Shown piece by piece: positions 55,252 to 63,735 of a stretch of 64,000 bases of DNA (position 1 is its first letter; each line of letters begins with the position of its first letter). This DNA is from Streptomyces sp. NRRL F-5123 (lineage in GTDB: Bacteria > Actinomycetota > Actinomycetes > Streptomycetales > Streptomycetaceae). Below the pieces are notes generated by a model. The model did not search any database. It was not told the DNA's origin and saw only the letters and a program-made list of their open reading frames with translations. Made by a program: the position numbers and the translations under genes. Location of the stretch: positions 1 through 64,000 of the forward strand of contig NZ_JOHY01000039.1 of NCBI RefSeq assembly GCF_000721495.1. The letters are read 5' to 3'.

Positions 55252-55884
55252 CTACTGCGCCACCGCGCACAGCAGCCCGTCGTCGGTGGGCAGCAGGACC
55301 GGCGAGAGCCGCGCGTGGTCGCGCACCGCGCGCATCAGCTCGCGCAGCCGCATCGACTCCATGTCGTGGTGCGCGGCGTCCAGCGCGCGCCCCTGCCCGA
55401 AGGCGCCCTCGAAGCACAGCACGCCGCCGGGGCGCAGCAGCCGCAGCGACTCGTCCAGGTATTCCAGGTACTCCAGCCGGTCGGCGTCGCAGAAGACCAG
55501 GTCGTAGGCGCCGTCGGTGAGGCGCGGCAGGACGTCGAGGGCGGCGCCGGGAATGACGCGCGAGCGGTTCGCGGCGAAGCCGGCCTCGCGGTAGGCCTCG
55601 CGGGCCAGCTGCTGGCGGTCCGGCTCGGTGTCGACGGTGGTCAGCACCCCGTCCGCGCGCATGCCGCGCAGCAGGTGGATTCCGGAGACCCCCGCGCCGG
55701 TGCCGACCTCGACGACGTGTTTCGCGTTGCCGGCCGCGGCCAGCAGCCGCAGGGCCGCCCCGGTGCCGGGGGAGACGGGCCGCAGCCCGGACGCGTGCGA
55801 GCGGGCCCTGGCGCGTATGAGGGCGTCGTCCTCGGCGACGAACGCGTCGGCGAACGCCCAGCTCGCCTGCCGGTTGCCGGTAAT
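55252..55884 (-). CDS. Family-3 SAM-dependent O-methyltransferase with probable ATT start
   Basis: This is a 210-residue class I methyltransferase of the Rv1220c type. The SAM site VVEVGTGAGVSGIHLLRG, acidic loop TTVDTEP, and YDLVFCDADRLEYLEYLDESLRLLRPGG are typical; metal/SAM acids D and E are present. The conserved start of the family is ITGNRQASWAFADAFVAED. Here the codon for that Ile is ATT at 55884, with AGGAG-AGGGCC just upstream, so an ATT start looks likely. The in-frame GTG 55 codons upstream would add a region that does not look coded. The methyl acceptor is unknown. Confidence 0.82.
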   Translation of the reverse strand: MTGNRQASWAFADAFVAEDDALIRARARSHASGLRPVSPGTGAALRLLAAAGNAKHVVEVGTGAGVSGIHLLRGMRADGVLTTVDTEPDRQQLAREAYREAGFAANRSRVIPGAALDVLPRLTDGAYDLVFCDADRLEYLEYLDESLRLLRPGGVLCFEGAFGQGRALDAAHHDMESMRLRELMRAVRDHARLSPVLLPTDDGLLCAVAQ

Positions 55885-56006
55885 GGCCCTCTCCTCGTGC
55901 CGACTGTTCCCGTCTGCCCTGCGCTGACCGTGCTCACCGTGCCGACCGTGCGTGGCCGTGTGTGGCCGTACGGGGACTGTCCGGGCGACTGTATCCGTTG
56001 GTGCGG

Positions 56007-56032
56007 GGAACCCGCTGATGGGACTGCGCGTT
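56007..56032 (+). promoter_or_regulatory. Candidate autoregulated ECF promoter of sigE
   Basis: GGAAC (56007-56011), a 17-nt spacer, then CGTT (56029-56032). This fits the -35 GGAAC / -10 GTT pattern used by SigE-type ECF factors. It lies about 100 nt upstream of the sigE start. Confidence 0.6.
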
Positions 56033-56133
56033 AGACACGGAGAAGGCACAAGGGCGGGAGTCCGCGGCAGCGGAGCGGGCCCCCGGCCCGGAGGCAGCAG
56101 TGCATTTATCCGGAGCTAACGGGCGAGGTGGCT

Positions 56134-56922
56134 ATGGTAGAGGCTCTACTGGACACCACCAGAGCCGACAGGGGAGGTGCGGCTGCCGCCGGTGACCGGA
56201 AGGTGCTGACGCGCTTTCGAAGGTCGGCCGGACAGCCGAAATCCGTGACCAACACTGCAGACGACCGTTCACGCGACGACGACTCCCCGACCGCGACCGC
56301 GACCTTCGCAGCCGACGGAGACCTCCAGGCGTGGACGCCTCCTTCGTGGGAGGAGATCGTCAGCACGCACAGTGCCCGGGTCTACCGGCTGGCCTACCGC
56401 CTGACCGGCAACCAGCACGACGCGGAGGACCTCACCCAGGAGGTCTTCGTGCGGGTCTTCCGATCCCTGTCCACCTACACGCCCGGCACGTTCGAGGGCT
56501 GGCTGCACCGCATCACCACGAACCTGTTCCTGGACATGGTGCGGCGCCGCCAGCGCATCCGGTTCGACGCCCTCGGCGACGACGCGGCGGAGCGGCTGCC
56601 CAGCCGCGAGCCGTCCCCCGCGCAGCACTTCAACGACACCCACTTCGACGCCGACGTCCAGCAGGCGCTGGACACGCTGGCGCCGGAGTTCCGGGCCGCC
56701 GTGGTGCTCTGCGACATCGAGGGGCTGTCGTACGAGGAGATCGCGGCGACGCTCGGCGTGAAGCTCGGTACGGTGCGGAGCCGGATCCACCGGGGACGCT
56801 CCCACCTGCGCAAGGCTCTGGAACACCGGGCGCCCGGCGCCCGGCCCGCCGGCTCCCCGGCTGACGTTCCCGCGCTCGCTGCCGTCGCACCGCAACCTGG
56901 CCAGGAGGGCGGCAGAGCGTGA
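56134..56922 (+). CDS. sigE: ECF RNA polymerase sigma factor, SigE type
   Basis: This is a 262-residue ECF sigma factor. After a ~70-residue variable N-terminus comes sigma region 2 ([28 protein letters not shown]...[21 protein letters not shown]). Region 4 is [40 protein letters not shown]. These blocks are nearly the same as in M. tuberculosis SigE (Rv1221), and the downstream genes rseA and tatB match its neighbours. In mycobacteria SigE responds to envelope stress. The ATG at 56134 is favoured, but a GTG two codons upstream is possible. This symbol follows the mycobacterial name and is not S. coelicolor sigE. Confidence 0.9.
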   Translation: MVEALLDTTRADRGGAAAAGDRKVLTRFRRSAGQPKSVTNTADDRSRDDDSPTATATFAADGDLQAWTPPSWEEIVSTHSARVYRLAYRLTGNQHDAEDLTQEVFVRVFRSLSTYTPGTFEGWLHRITTNLFLDMVRRRQRIRFDALGDDAAERLPSREPSPAQHFNDTHFDADVQQALDTLAPEFRAAVVLCDIEGLSYEEIAATLGVKLGTVRSRIHRGRSHLRKALEHRAPGARPAGSPADVPALAAVAPQPGQEGGRA

Positions 56923-57884
56923 GCAGCAGCGGTTCCGGCGACCCGCGCGACAAGCGCGCCGCCGCCGCGGAGCAGCACCTGGGCGACCGGCTCGCCGCGT
57001 TCGTCGACGGCGAGCTGGCGGACGACGCGCGGGACCGCGTCCAGGCCCATCTGGCGACCTGTCCCCAGTGCAAGGCCGCCGCCACCGAGCAGCGCCGCCT
57101 CAAGAGCGTCGTGGCGGCCTCCGAGCTGCCCGCGATCTCGGCCGGCCTGCTGGCCAGGCTCCAGGGCCTCGCGGCATGCGGCCCCGACGGTCCCGACGGC
57201 CGCGGCGGCGACCCCAAGGGCGGACCTCCCGGCCTGGCGGACCTGCGTGCGCTGCCCGGGCCCGGCGACGGGCCCGGGCCTTTCGACAGCCGCCTGCTCG
57301 GCTCCGACGTCTTCGGCACCGGCACCCGCCGCCCCTCCTACCTCAGCCCCGCCCACGACCTGGTCGCACCCGGCGAGGGCAAGGGCGCGCGCGGCTTCCG
57401 CATCCACGAAACGGCCCGCGGCCTCACCGGCGGCGCCGACCGCGCCGACCGCGTCTCGCTCGACGTGCCCGTACGCCCCCAGGCCGCGCCCCGCGCCGGC
57501 GGTGCGCCGGCGGCCGCGGCCCAGTCGTCCTTCAGCCGGCGGTTCGCCTTCGCGGCGGCCGGCGCCTTCTCGATGGCGGCCATCGCCCTCGGCGGCGCCC
57601 TCCCGATGGAGGCCGGTGTCGACAACGGCGCCCACCCCGACGACGGGCCCGCGGTCACCCCCTTCAGCGCGAACTCGGTCACCGACACCCGCGGCACCAC
57701 CCCGCGCGATCTGCTGGACGCGCGCGAGCAGCGGATGATGCGGCAGGCCCGGGTCGCGCCGTCCCCCTCGGCTGTCGTGACGCCCGGCTCGGTGCCGTCC
57801 GTCACATCGGTGGCGCTGCGTGCGGTCTCCGCGGCGGCCGCCGCCCCGGCGACGGCCGCCGCCGGCCCGGCCGCGGTGCGCTGA
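56919..57884 (+). CDS. rseA: Anti-sigma factor with zinc-binding N-terminus, RseA-like
   Basis: This is a 321-residue regulator starting at a GTG that overlaps the sigE stop (GTGA), with AGGAGGG upstream. The ZAS zinc motif is visible as H44-LAT-C48-PQ-C51 after the amphipathic helix [21 protein letters not shown] long Gly/Pro-rich linker follows. A helix ([23 protein letters not shown], about 207-229) suggests one membrane span. The ~90-residue exported end is Ala/Pro-rich. It should sequester SigE until envelope stress. The family's usual neighbour htrA is absent here. Confidence 0.87.
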   Translation: MSSSGSGDPRDKRAAAAEQHLGDRLAAFVDGELADDARDRVQAHLATCPQCKAAATEQRRLKSVVAASELPAISAGLLARLQGLAACGPDGPDGRGGDPKGGPPGLADLRALPGPGDGPGPFDSRLLGSDVFGTGTRRPSYLSPAHDLVAPGEGKGARGFRIHETARGLTGGADRADRVSLDVPVRPQAAPRAGGAPAAAAQSSFSRRFAFAAAGAFSMAAIALGGALPMEAGVDNGAHPDDGPAVTPFSANSVTDTRGTTPRDLLDAREQRMMRQARVAPSPSAVVTPGSVPSVTSVALRAVSAAAAAPATAAAGPAAVR

Positions 57885-58021
57885 GCAGCATGCTTTACGT
57901 GATGGTCAGCTCTTTTCAACGTAGGGTTGTCCACAGCCACTCCCGCGTCCCCCACGTGGGCAGGTAACGTAAGTGCGCCGGACACAGCCCCCCGGCTGCG
58001 GACGTCCCAAGGAGCTGCACG

Positions 58022-58516
58022 GTGTTCTTCGACATAGGCCCGCTTGAGCTGGTCGCGATCGTCGTCATCGCCGTGCTCGTCTTCGGCCCCGACAAGCTGC
58101 CGAAGGTCATCCAGGACGCCATGGCGTTCATCCGGAAGGTGCGGGAGTTCTCCGACAGCGCCAAGGAGGACATCCGCCGCGAGCTGGGGCCGGAGTTCAA
58201 GGACTTCGAGTTCGAGGACCTGAACCCGAAGACGTTCATCCGCAAGAACCTGATGAGCGACGACGACGAGTACGGCCTCAAGGAACTCCAGGAGATCGGC
58301 AAGAACCTGGACCTGCGCAAGGAGATGGCCGAGGTCACGGACGCGGTCAACGGCACGGACACCGGCGCCTCGGCCTCCCGCTCCTCCGCCGCGGGCTCGT
58401 CCGGCAAGGGCACCTCCGGTTCCTCCGGTACGGGCGGGGGCACCCCCGACCGGCTGCGCAAGCGCGAGAAGCTGTCCGAGGACGAGACGCCGCCGTACGA
58501 CTCCGACGCGACCTGA
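58022..58516 (+). CDS. tatB: Sec-independent protein translocase subunit TatB
   Basis: This is a 164-residue component of the twin-arginine exporter. It starts at GTG with AAGGAG upstream. The N-terminal helix FFDIGPLELVAIVVIAVLVFGPDKLP has the family's conserved E and FGP hinge. An amphipathic helix (VIQDAMAFIRKVREFSDSAKEDIRREL) and charged middle follow. The Ser/Gly-rich tail is probably disordered. It lies 137 nt after the anti-sigma gene, where related genomes carry htrA. TatA and TatC are not in this window. Confidence 0.95.
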   Translation: MFFDIGPLELVAIVVIAVLVFGPDKLPKVIQDAMAFIRKVREFSDSAKEDIRRELGPEFKDFEFEDLNPKTFIRKNLMSDDDEYGLKELQEIGKNLDLRKEMAEVTDAVNGTDTGASASRSSAAGSSGKGTSGSSGTGGGTPDRLRKREKLSEDETPPYDSDAT

Positions 58517-58721
58517 GGTCCCCTCACGCGTCGTCCGGGAAGCGGGTTTCACAGCGGCCTGCGAGCGTTGCGAGCGTCAACCTGATTGCGTGATTTCACC
58601 CTATCGAGTGGTCATTGTCCGTGTGTTCGCCGTCACCCCACGCCGTTTCGGCCCCCGAACCCACCCAGGGTCGGGCAAGATGGCGTCGCCCATAGGGGCA
58701 CTTCGAGGAGGCGCGACCCGT

Positions 58722-59336
58722 ATGGAGACCAGGACCGGCACGGCGCAGAGCGCGGTCGACGGCTATCTGACGGCCGACTTCCCCTGGTACGGCCTGGACG
58801 AGGCGTTCACCGGACGCCGCTGGCTGCAATCGGTGGGGACCAGCGGTGACGGCACGGTCGAGTACGGCTCGACAGGGCACGGCGACGAGCCCACGCTCAA
58901 GGCCGACCCGGCCGACGAGAGCCAGCGCTTCGCGGTGGTCATGACGGTCGCTCAGCGGCCCCGCAGGCGCACGCCGGACGGCACCGGGCTGCTGGAGGCC
59001 ACGTCCGTCTCCTCGGCCGCCTGGCTGGCCGGCTCCGGCCTGCTGGCCTGCACCTGGCCCACGACGATGGAACGCGCCCTGCGGCAGGACTGGCTCGACC
59101 AGCAGACCGCCACGGCGTGGGAGCTCGCCGACGACCTCGACGGCTCCGGCTGGGCCGCGCTCACCCTTCCGGTGGACGGCGAGCCCACGCCCTTCCACTA
59201 CCGCGAATCGGAGTACGGCTGGGTCCTCGCGGGCTCCGCCGCCGGCGTCCACCTCGGCGCGTTCGGGCGCGGCATGAGCGCGTACGGGTTGGCCTTGGCG
59301 GCCATCCCCGACATCCGGCTGTACGACGCCGGGTAG
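58722..59336 (+). CDS. Hypothetical protein of about 204 residues
   Basis: I placed the start at the ATG before ETRTGTAQSAVDGYLTADFPWYG because GAGGAGG lies 11 nt upstream. The frame continues upstream, but its translation there is not coding-like. The protein has several Trp and Tyr residues (FPWYGLDEAFTGRRWLQSVG, LACTWPTTMERALRQDWLDQ). It ends with a hydrophobic, glycine-rich segment (GWVLAGSAAGVHLGAFGRGMSAYGLALAAIPD). No signal peptide or known domain was recognised. It is between tatB and the convergent mrp, with good codon bias. Function unknown. Confidence 0.75.
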   Translation: METRTGTAQSAVDGYLTADFPWYGLDEAFTGRRWLQSVGTSGDGTVEYGSTGHGDEPTLKADPADESQRFAVVMTVAQRPRRRTPDGTGLLEATSVSSAAWLAGSGLLACTWPTTMERALRQDWLDQQTATAWELADDLDGSGWAALTLPVDGEPTPFHYRESEYGWVLAGSAAGVHLGAFGRGMSAYGLALAAIPDIRLYDAG

Positions 59337-59361
59337 CGCTTTGGCCGCGGCTCCGGCCGCC

Positions 59362-59582
59362 CCGGGGTGCCTCTTGCGGTAGGCGCCGCGACCTTCCCGC
59401 CGTGCGTGGTTGCGCGCGAAGTTCTCCCCTCGGGCTTCGCCCGGGAGGTGCCCCCACGCGCCCCTGACAAACGCTCACCCTGCGTGCAGAGGGCAACCAC
59501 CAGGGGCACGGGGAACTGCGCGACCAGCCCGCCACCGGCGGACGGTCCCGGGGTTACCGGAACAGGCAGCCCGGGGGGCTGG
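59362..59582. repeat. Dispersed intergenic repeat, copy between convergent genes
   Basis: Left arm: 'ccccggggtgcctcttgcgg', 'cgcgaccttcccgccgtg', 'cgggaggtgcccccacgcgc'. Right arm: 'aggggcacggggaactgcgc' followed by 'gaccagcccgccaccggcgg'. The arms are roughly reverse complements, enclosing a central spacer. No gene is present in 59337-59600. Confidence 0.8.
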
Positions 59583-59600
59583 GACGCGAGCCGGCAGGGG

Positions 59601-60776
59601 TCAGAACTTGTTGCGCGGGGTGATCCCGAGGGAGAGGCCCGACAGGCCGCGCTGACGCGCGCCGAGTTTGGACGCGATGCCGCGCAGGGCGGCGCCCGCG
59701 GGGGAGTCGGGGTGCGCGACGGCGACCGGGCGGCCGTCGTCGCCGCCCTCGCGGAGGCGGACGTCGATGGGGATGCGGCCGAGGACGGGGACCGTCGCGC
59801 CCGTCGTACGGGTGAGTCCCTCGGCGACCCGGTCGCCGCCTCCCGTGCCGAAGACCTCCACGATCTCGTCGCAGTGCGGGCACGGCATGCCCGCCATGTT
59901 CTCCACCACGCCCACGATCTTCTGGTGCGTCTGCACCGCGATCGCGCCCGCCCGCTCGGCGACCTCCGCGGCGGCCTGCTGCGGGGTCGTCACGACGATG
60001 ATCTCCGCGTTCGGCATGAGCTGGGCGACGGAGATCGCGATGTCCCCGGTGCCGGGCGGCAGGTCGAGCAGCAGCACGTCGAGGTCGCCCCAGTAGACGT
60101 CCGCGAGGAACTGCTGCAGCGCGCGGTGCAGCATGGGCCCGCGCCAGACCACCGGCTCGTTGCCGGGGGTGAACATGCCGATCGAGATGACCTTCACCCC
60201 GTTGGCCGACGGCGGCATGATCATGTTCTCGACCTGCGTGGGCCGCCCGTCCGCGCCGAGCATGCGCGGCACGCTGTGCCCGTAGATGTCCGCGTCCACG
60301 ACGCCGACCTTGAGGCCGTCCGCGGCCATCGCCGCCGCGAGGTTGACCGTCACCGAGGACTTGCCGACGCCGCCCTTGCCGGAGGCCACCGCGTAGACCC
60401 GGGTCAGCGAGCCCGGCTGGGCGAAGGGGATCTCCCGCTCCGCCTGCCCGCCGCGCAGCGTCTCCGCGAGCCCGCGGCGCTGCTCGTCGCTCATCACGTC
60501 CAGCTCGACCCGCACCGAGGTGACGCCGGGGACGGCGGCGACGGCCGACGTGACGCGCTCGGTGATCGTGTCCCGCATCGGACAGCCGGACACCGTCAGG
60601 TAGACGGCGACGGCGACGGTGCCGTCCGCGGCGATGTCCACGGATTTGACCATGCCGAGGTCGGTGATCGGCTTGTGGATCTCCGGGTCGTTCACCGTGG
60701 CCAGCGCGGCGCGCACGGCCTCGTCCGTCGGTGTGGCGGCCGGCGCGGTGCCCGAGCCGTACGTGGTGGTAGCCAT
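59601..60776 (-). CDS. mrp: Mrp/NBP35-type P-loop iron-sulfur carrier
   Basis: This is a 391-residue ATPase that carries and delivers Fe-S clusters. An N-terminal MIP18/DUF59 domain (EAVRAALATVNDPEIHKPITDLGMV...SGCPMRDTI, with its conserved Cys) precedes the deviant Walker A SGKGGVGKSS (132-141). The VDADIYGHSVPRMLG switch and the C-terminal CPHC cluster-binding pair (GMPCPHCDEIVEVFG) follow. It matches Rv1229c in family and context. No ribosome site is seen. TACCAT lies 6 nt before the ATG, suggesting a leaderless message. Confidence 0.94.
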   Translation of the reverse strand: MATTTYGSGTAPAATPTDEAVRAALATVNDPEIHKPITDLGMVKSVDIAADGTVAVAVYLTVSGCPMRDTITERVTSAVAAVPGVTSVRVELDVMSDEQRRGLAETLRGGQAEREIPFAQPGSLTRVYAVASGKGGVGKSSVTVNLAAAMAADGLKVGVVDADIYGHSVPRMLGADGRPTQVENMIMPPSANGVKVISIGMFTPGNEPVVWRGPMLHRALQQFLADVYWGDLDVLLLDLPPGTGDIAISVAQLMPNAEIIVVTTPQQAAAEVAERAGAIAVQTHQKIVGVVENMAGMPCPHCDEIVEVFGTGGGDRVAEGLTRTTGATVPVLGRIPIDVRLREGGDDGRPVAVAHPDSPAGAALRGIASKLGARQRGLSGLSLGITPRNKF

Positions 60777-60782
60777 ACGTTG

Positions 60783-60788
60783 ATGGTA
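60783..60788 (-). promoter_or_regulatory. Candidate leaderless -10 element (TACCAT) for mrp
   Basis: TACCAT on the minus strand ends 6 nt before the mrp ATG. It has the TANNNT form and the same spacing as the TAGGNT elements elsewhere in the window. Confidence 0.4.
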
Positions 60789-60808
60789 CGGGGGCCGCCG
60801 AGGGCGGA

Positions 60809-61405
60809 TCAGCGGCCCCGGCCGTCTGCTTCGTCACCCCGCGGAACGGGCGTGCGGTCCCGCTCCCGGGGGTGTGCGCGGCGCTCCTCGATGTCCCTGA
60901 GCAGGTCCTGCAGCTCCGAGCGGATCCAGTCGCGGGTCGCGACCTCGCCGAGGCCCGCCCGCAGCGCGGCGACCTCGCGCGTGAGGTACTCGGTGTCGGC
61001 GATGCTGCGCTCGTTCTGCTTGCGGTCCTGCTCCAGGTTGACCCGGTCCCGGTCGTCCTGCCTGTTCTGCGCGAGGAGGATCAGCGGGGCCGCGTAGGAG
61101 GCCTGCAGCGACAGCGCGAGGGTCAGGAAGATGAAGGGGTAGCGGTCGAAGCGCAGGTCGTCGGGTCCGAAGGCGTTCCACAGCACCCACATGATGATGA
61201 CGACCGTCATCCAGACGATGAAGCGGCCCGTGCCCAGGAACCGCGCGACGCGCTCGGAGAGGTTGCCGAAGGCCTCCGGGTCGTAGGCGGGCAGCCAGCG
61301 GCGCCGGACGTCCCGCGGCTGGTCCAGCCGCACCCGGACGCGCGGCGGGGCGGTGGCCCCCGCCGGGTTCCGCAGCCCGGCGCGGTCGCGGTCGTCAGCG
61401 GCCAT
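60809..61405 (-). CDS. DUF1003 membrane protein
   Basis: This is a 198-residue protein. The core segment (SERVARFLGTGRFIVWMTVVIIMWVLWNAF, then FDRYPFIFLTLALSLQASYAAPLILLAQNRQDDRDRV) is diagnostic of the DUF1003 family, with two membrane helices. A charged C-terminal coiled-coil-like tail follows (NLEQDRKQNERSIADTEYLTREVAALRAGL). It overlaps the upstream MgtE-N/CBS gene by 11 nt, so the two are coupled. Mycobacterial Rv1231c/Rv1232c are the same neighbours. Function unknown; magnesium or envelope homeostasis is a guess from the partner. Confidence 0.9.
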   Translation of the reverse strand: MAADDRDRAGLRNPAGATAPPRVRVRLDQPRDVRRRWLPAYDPEAFGNLSERVARFLGTGRFIVWMTVVIIMWVLWNAFGPDDLRFDRYPFIFLTLALSLQASYAAPLILLAQNRQDDRDRVNLEQDRKQNERSIADTEYLTREVAALRAGLGEVATRDWIRSELQDLLRDIEERRAHPRERDRTPVPRGDEADGRGR

Positions 61406-62741
61406 CGTCCGCCTCCGCCGTGGTGTCGGCGGCGGGCCCGGTGCCGTGCAGCTCGGTCTCCCGCCAGTCCTCGGGCAGCAGGTGGTCCAGGACGTCGTCG
61501 ACGGTCACGGCGCCCAGCAGCGCCCCGCTCTCGTCCACCACGGGCGCGGAGATCATGTTGTACGTGGCCAGGAAGCTGGTCACCGACGGCAGCGCGGTGT
61601 CCGGAGCGAGCGGGCGCAGGTCGGTGTCGACGATCGCGCCGAGCAGTGTGAACGGCGGGTCGCGCAGCAGCCGCTGGAAGTGCACCAGGCCCAGGTACTT
61701 GCCGGTGGGGGTCTGGTCGGGCGGCCGGCACACGTAGATCTGCGCGGCGAGCGCGGGCGACAGGTCGGGGTTGCGGATCCGGGCGAGCGCGTCGGCGACC
61801 GTCGCGTCCGGGCGCAGCACGATCGGCTCGGTCGTCATGAGCCCGCCCGCGGTGCGCTCCTCGTACGACAGCAGCCGCCGCACGCCCGCCGCGTCCTGCG
61901 GGCGCATCAGGGCCAGCAGCCGCTCCTGGTCGTGGTCGGGCAGCTCGGCGAGCAGGTCGGCGGCGTCGTCGGGGTCCATCGCCTCCAGGACGTCCGCGGC
62001 ACGCTCCTCCTGGAGCTTGCCCAGGATCTCGACCTGGTCGTCGTCCGGCAGCTCCTCCAGGACGTCCGCGAGCCGGTCGTCGTCGAGGGCCGCGGCGACC
62101 TCGCCGCGCCGCTTGGGGGACAGGTGGTGCAGGACGTTCGCGAGGTCGGCGGGGCGCAGCTGCTCGAAGGTCGCGACCAGGTTCTCCGCGCCCTGCTCGC
62201 CCTCGGGGAGCCGGAATCCGCTGACCGACGACCAGTCGACGGTGAGCGCCTCGCCCTTGCGGCGCAGGGCGCCGGACTTGCCGCGGCGGATGAACACCTT
62301 GTCGATCTCCCAGTCCCTGCGGGCCGGCAGCTGGGCCATGGACACGTCGAGGACGGTGACCTCCTCGCCGGCGTCCTCGCCCGTCGCCGCGCCCTCCGCG
62401 GTGCCCTCCGCCGTCCCGCCGTCGGGCATCCAGCGCACCCGGCGGTCCAGCAGCTCGCCGAGCACCAGGGTCTCGGTCGGGCGCTGCTCGAAGCGCCGGA
62501 CGTTCAGCACCCCCGTGGTGATGACCTGGCCCGCCTCGACGCCCGTCACCCGGGTCATCGGCAGGAAGATCCGGCGCCGACCGACCACCTCGACGACCAG
62601 GCCCAGCACACGCGGCGGGCGCCCGCCGACGCGCAGCATGACCACGACGTCCCGGACCCGCCCGACCTCGTCGCCGTTGGGATCGAAGGCCGCGACGCCC
62701 GCCAGATGGGACACGAAGACCCGCGGGGTGCCTGCGACCAT
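61395..62741 (-). CDS. MgtE N-terminal and CBS domain protein without a channel domain
   Basis: This is a 448-residue protein. The N-terminal ~170 residues contain PRC-barrel-like strands (AFDPNGDEVGRVRDVVVMLRVGG, KVFIRRGKSGALRRKGEALTVDW). Next is a MgtE intracellular superhelical domain (LRPADLANVLHHLSPKRRGEVAAALDDDRLADVLEELPDDDQVEIL...). Then comes a CBS pair (MTTEPIVLRPDATVADALARI and LATYNMISAPVVDESGALLGAVTVDDVLDHLLPEDW). The five-helix MgtE magnesium channel is absent. It may be a cytosolic magnesium or nucleotide sensor acting through the coupled DUF1003 protein. GAGGAGG precedes the start. Confidence 0.9.
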   Translation of the reverse strand: MVAGTPRVFVSHLAGVAAFDPNGDEVGRVRDVVVMLRVGGRPPRVLGLVVEVVGRRRIFLPMTRVTGVEAGQVITTGVLNVRRFEQRPTETLVLGELLDRRVRWMPDGGTAEGTAEGAATGEDAGEEVTVLDVSMAQLPARRDWEIDKVFIRRGKSGALRRKGEALTVDWSSVSGFRLPEGEQGAENLVATFEQLRPADLANVLHHLSPKRRGEVAAALDDDRLADVLEELPDDDQVEILGKLQEERAADVLEAMDPDDAADLLAELPDHDQERLLALMRPQDAAGVRRLLSYEERTAGGLMTTEPIVLRPDATVADALARIRNPDLSPALAAQIYVCRPPDQTPTGKYLGLVHFQRLLRDPPFTLLGAIVDTDLRPLAPDTALPSVTSFLATYNMISAPVVDESGALLGAVTVDDVLDHLLPEDWRETELHGTGPAADTTAEADDGR

Positions 62742-62942
62742 CGGGCCTCCTCACCGGTACGCGCCGCCACTCCCCGCCAGGCTAACCCGCGCCGATCTTG
62801 CCTGCCGCGCGAAGGACCCCGGAACGCCCCCGGCGGAGGGCCCCGGAACGCCCCGCCGGGGGAGGGCGGGTGCTCCCGGGGGGTACGGTGCGGTAGCTTC
62901 GGCCACGCCCGCCGCCGCCGTCACCGAGGGGTTCGAGCCCAC

Positions 62943-63734
62943 GTGTTTCCCGCTCGCAGGACTGCCCGTAGGACTGCCCGCCAGGCCGCCGCCGTCCTCG
63001 CCGGCCTGGCCGCGGCGCCGCTGCTCGGCGGCTGCCTGGGCCTGGGCGGCGACCCGGACGCCGGCACCAACGGCGTCGGCAAGCTGCCCGCGAAGACCAT
63101 CGAGCAGCGGGCGAGCGACGCCGCCGCGAGCGCCGACGCCGTACGGCTGACCGGCACGGTCGTCAGCGGCGGGCAGACCTACCGCCTCGACATGCGGCTG
63201 CGCGCGGAAGGCGGGGTCGGCGAGGTCACCACCAAGGGCGACACCTTCCAGCTGCTGCGGGTCGGCGACGACCTCTACCTCAAGGCCGGGGCCGACTTCT
63301 ACGGCGACGGCGGCGACGACAAGGACAGCCAGGCCGCCGCCGCCAAGCTCAACGGCAAGTACGTCAAGGTGCCGCCGGGCGACCCGGCGTACAAGCAGTT
63401 CAGCGGCTTCACCGACAAGAAGCTGCTGCTGTCCGACCTCTTCGTGGTGGACGGCACGCTCGGCGTCGGCGACCACCGCAAGGTGGGCGACACCAAGACG
63501 ATCGAGCTGACCGGCTCCCAGGGCGGCAGCCTCGACGTCTCCCTCAAGGGCACCCCCTACCCGCTGCGCTACCAGCGCGCGGGCGGCGCGGGCACCCTGA
63601 CCCTCTCCGACTGGGGCGAGGACTTCACCCTCGCGGCGCCGGGCAAGTCGCAGGTCGTCGACTACGGCAGGACGGTCGGCACGACGGCGACGCCCAAACC
63701 CCCGGCTTCCGCCTCCGCCTCCGCCGAGAAGTAG
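62943..63734 (+). CDS. Lipoprotein, LppX/LprAFG-like
   Basis: This is a 263-residue lipoprotein from a GTG start with GAGGGG about 11 nt upstream. The signal peptide has two Arg-rich turns (FPARRTARRTARQAAAVLAGLAAAPLLGGC) and lipobox LLGGC. The mature protein begins LGLGGDPDAGTNG. Its beta-rich body (VVSGGQTYRLDMRLRAEGGVGEVTTKGDTFQLLRVGDDLYLKAGADFY) resembles the lipid-carrying LprG/LppX fold. The tail is Pro/Ala/Ser-rich. It may shuttle lipids or aid envelope assembly. Family assignment is from pattern only. Confidence 0.75.
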   Translation: MFPARRTARRTARQAAAVLAGLAAAPLLGGCLGLGGDPDAGTNGVGKLPAKTIEQRASDAAASADAVRLTGTVVSGGQTYRLDMRLRAEGGVGEVTTKGDTFQLLRVGDDLYLKAGADFYGDGGDDKDSQAAAAKLNGKYVKVPPGDPAYKQFSGFTDKKLLLSDLFVVDGTLGVGDHRKVGDTKTIELTGSQGGSLDVSLKGTPYPLRYQRAGGAGTLTLSDWGEDFTLAAPGKSQVVDYGRTVGTTATPKPPASASASAEK

Positions 63735-63735
63735 C

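Noticed and set aside
55885..56049. A GTG start 55 codons upstream for the O-methyltransferase
   Set aside because: The added residues are His/Arg/Pro-rich with atypical codons and no ribosome site, and they overlap the likely sigE promoter.
61353..62942. A 793-codon reading of the final lipoprotein gene
   Set aside because: The first 530 codons lie antisense to the MgtE-N/CBS gene and lack any domain; the lipoprotein signal peptide begins at the GTG at 62943.
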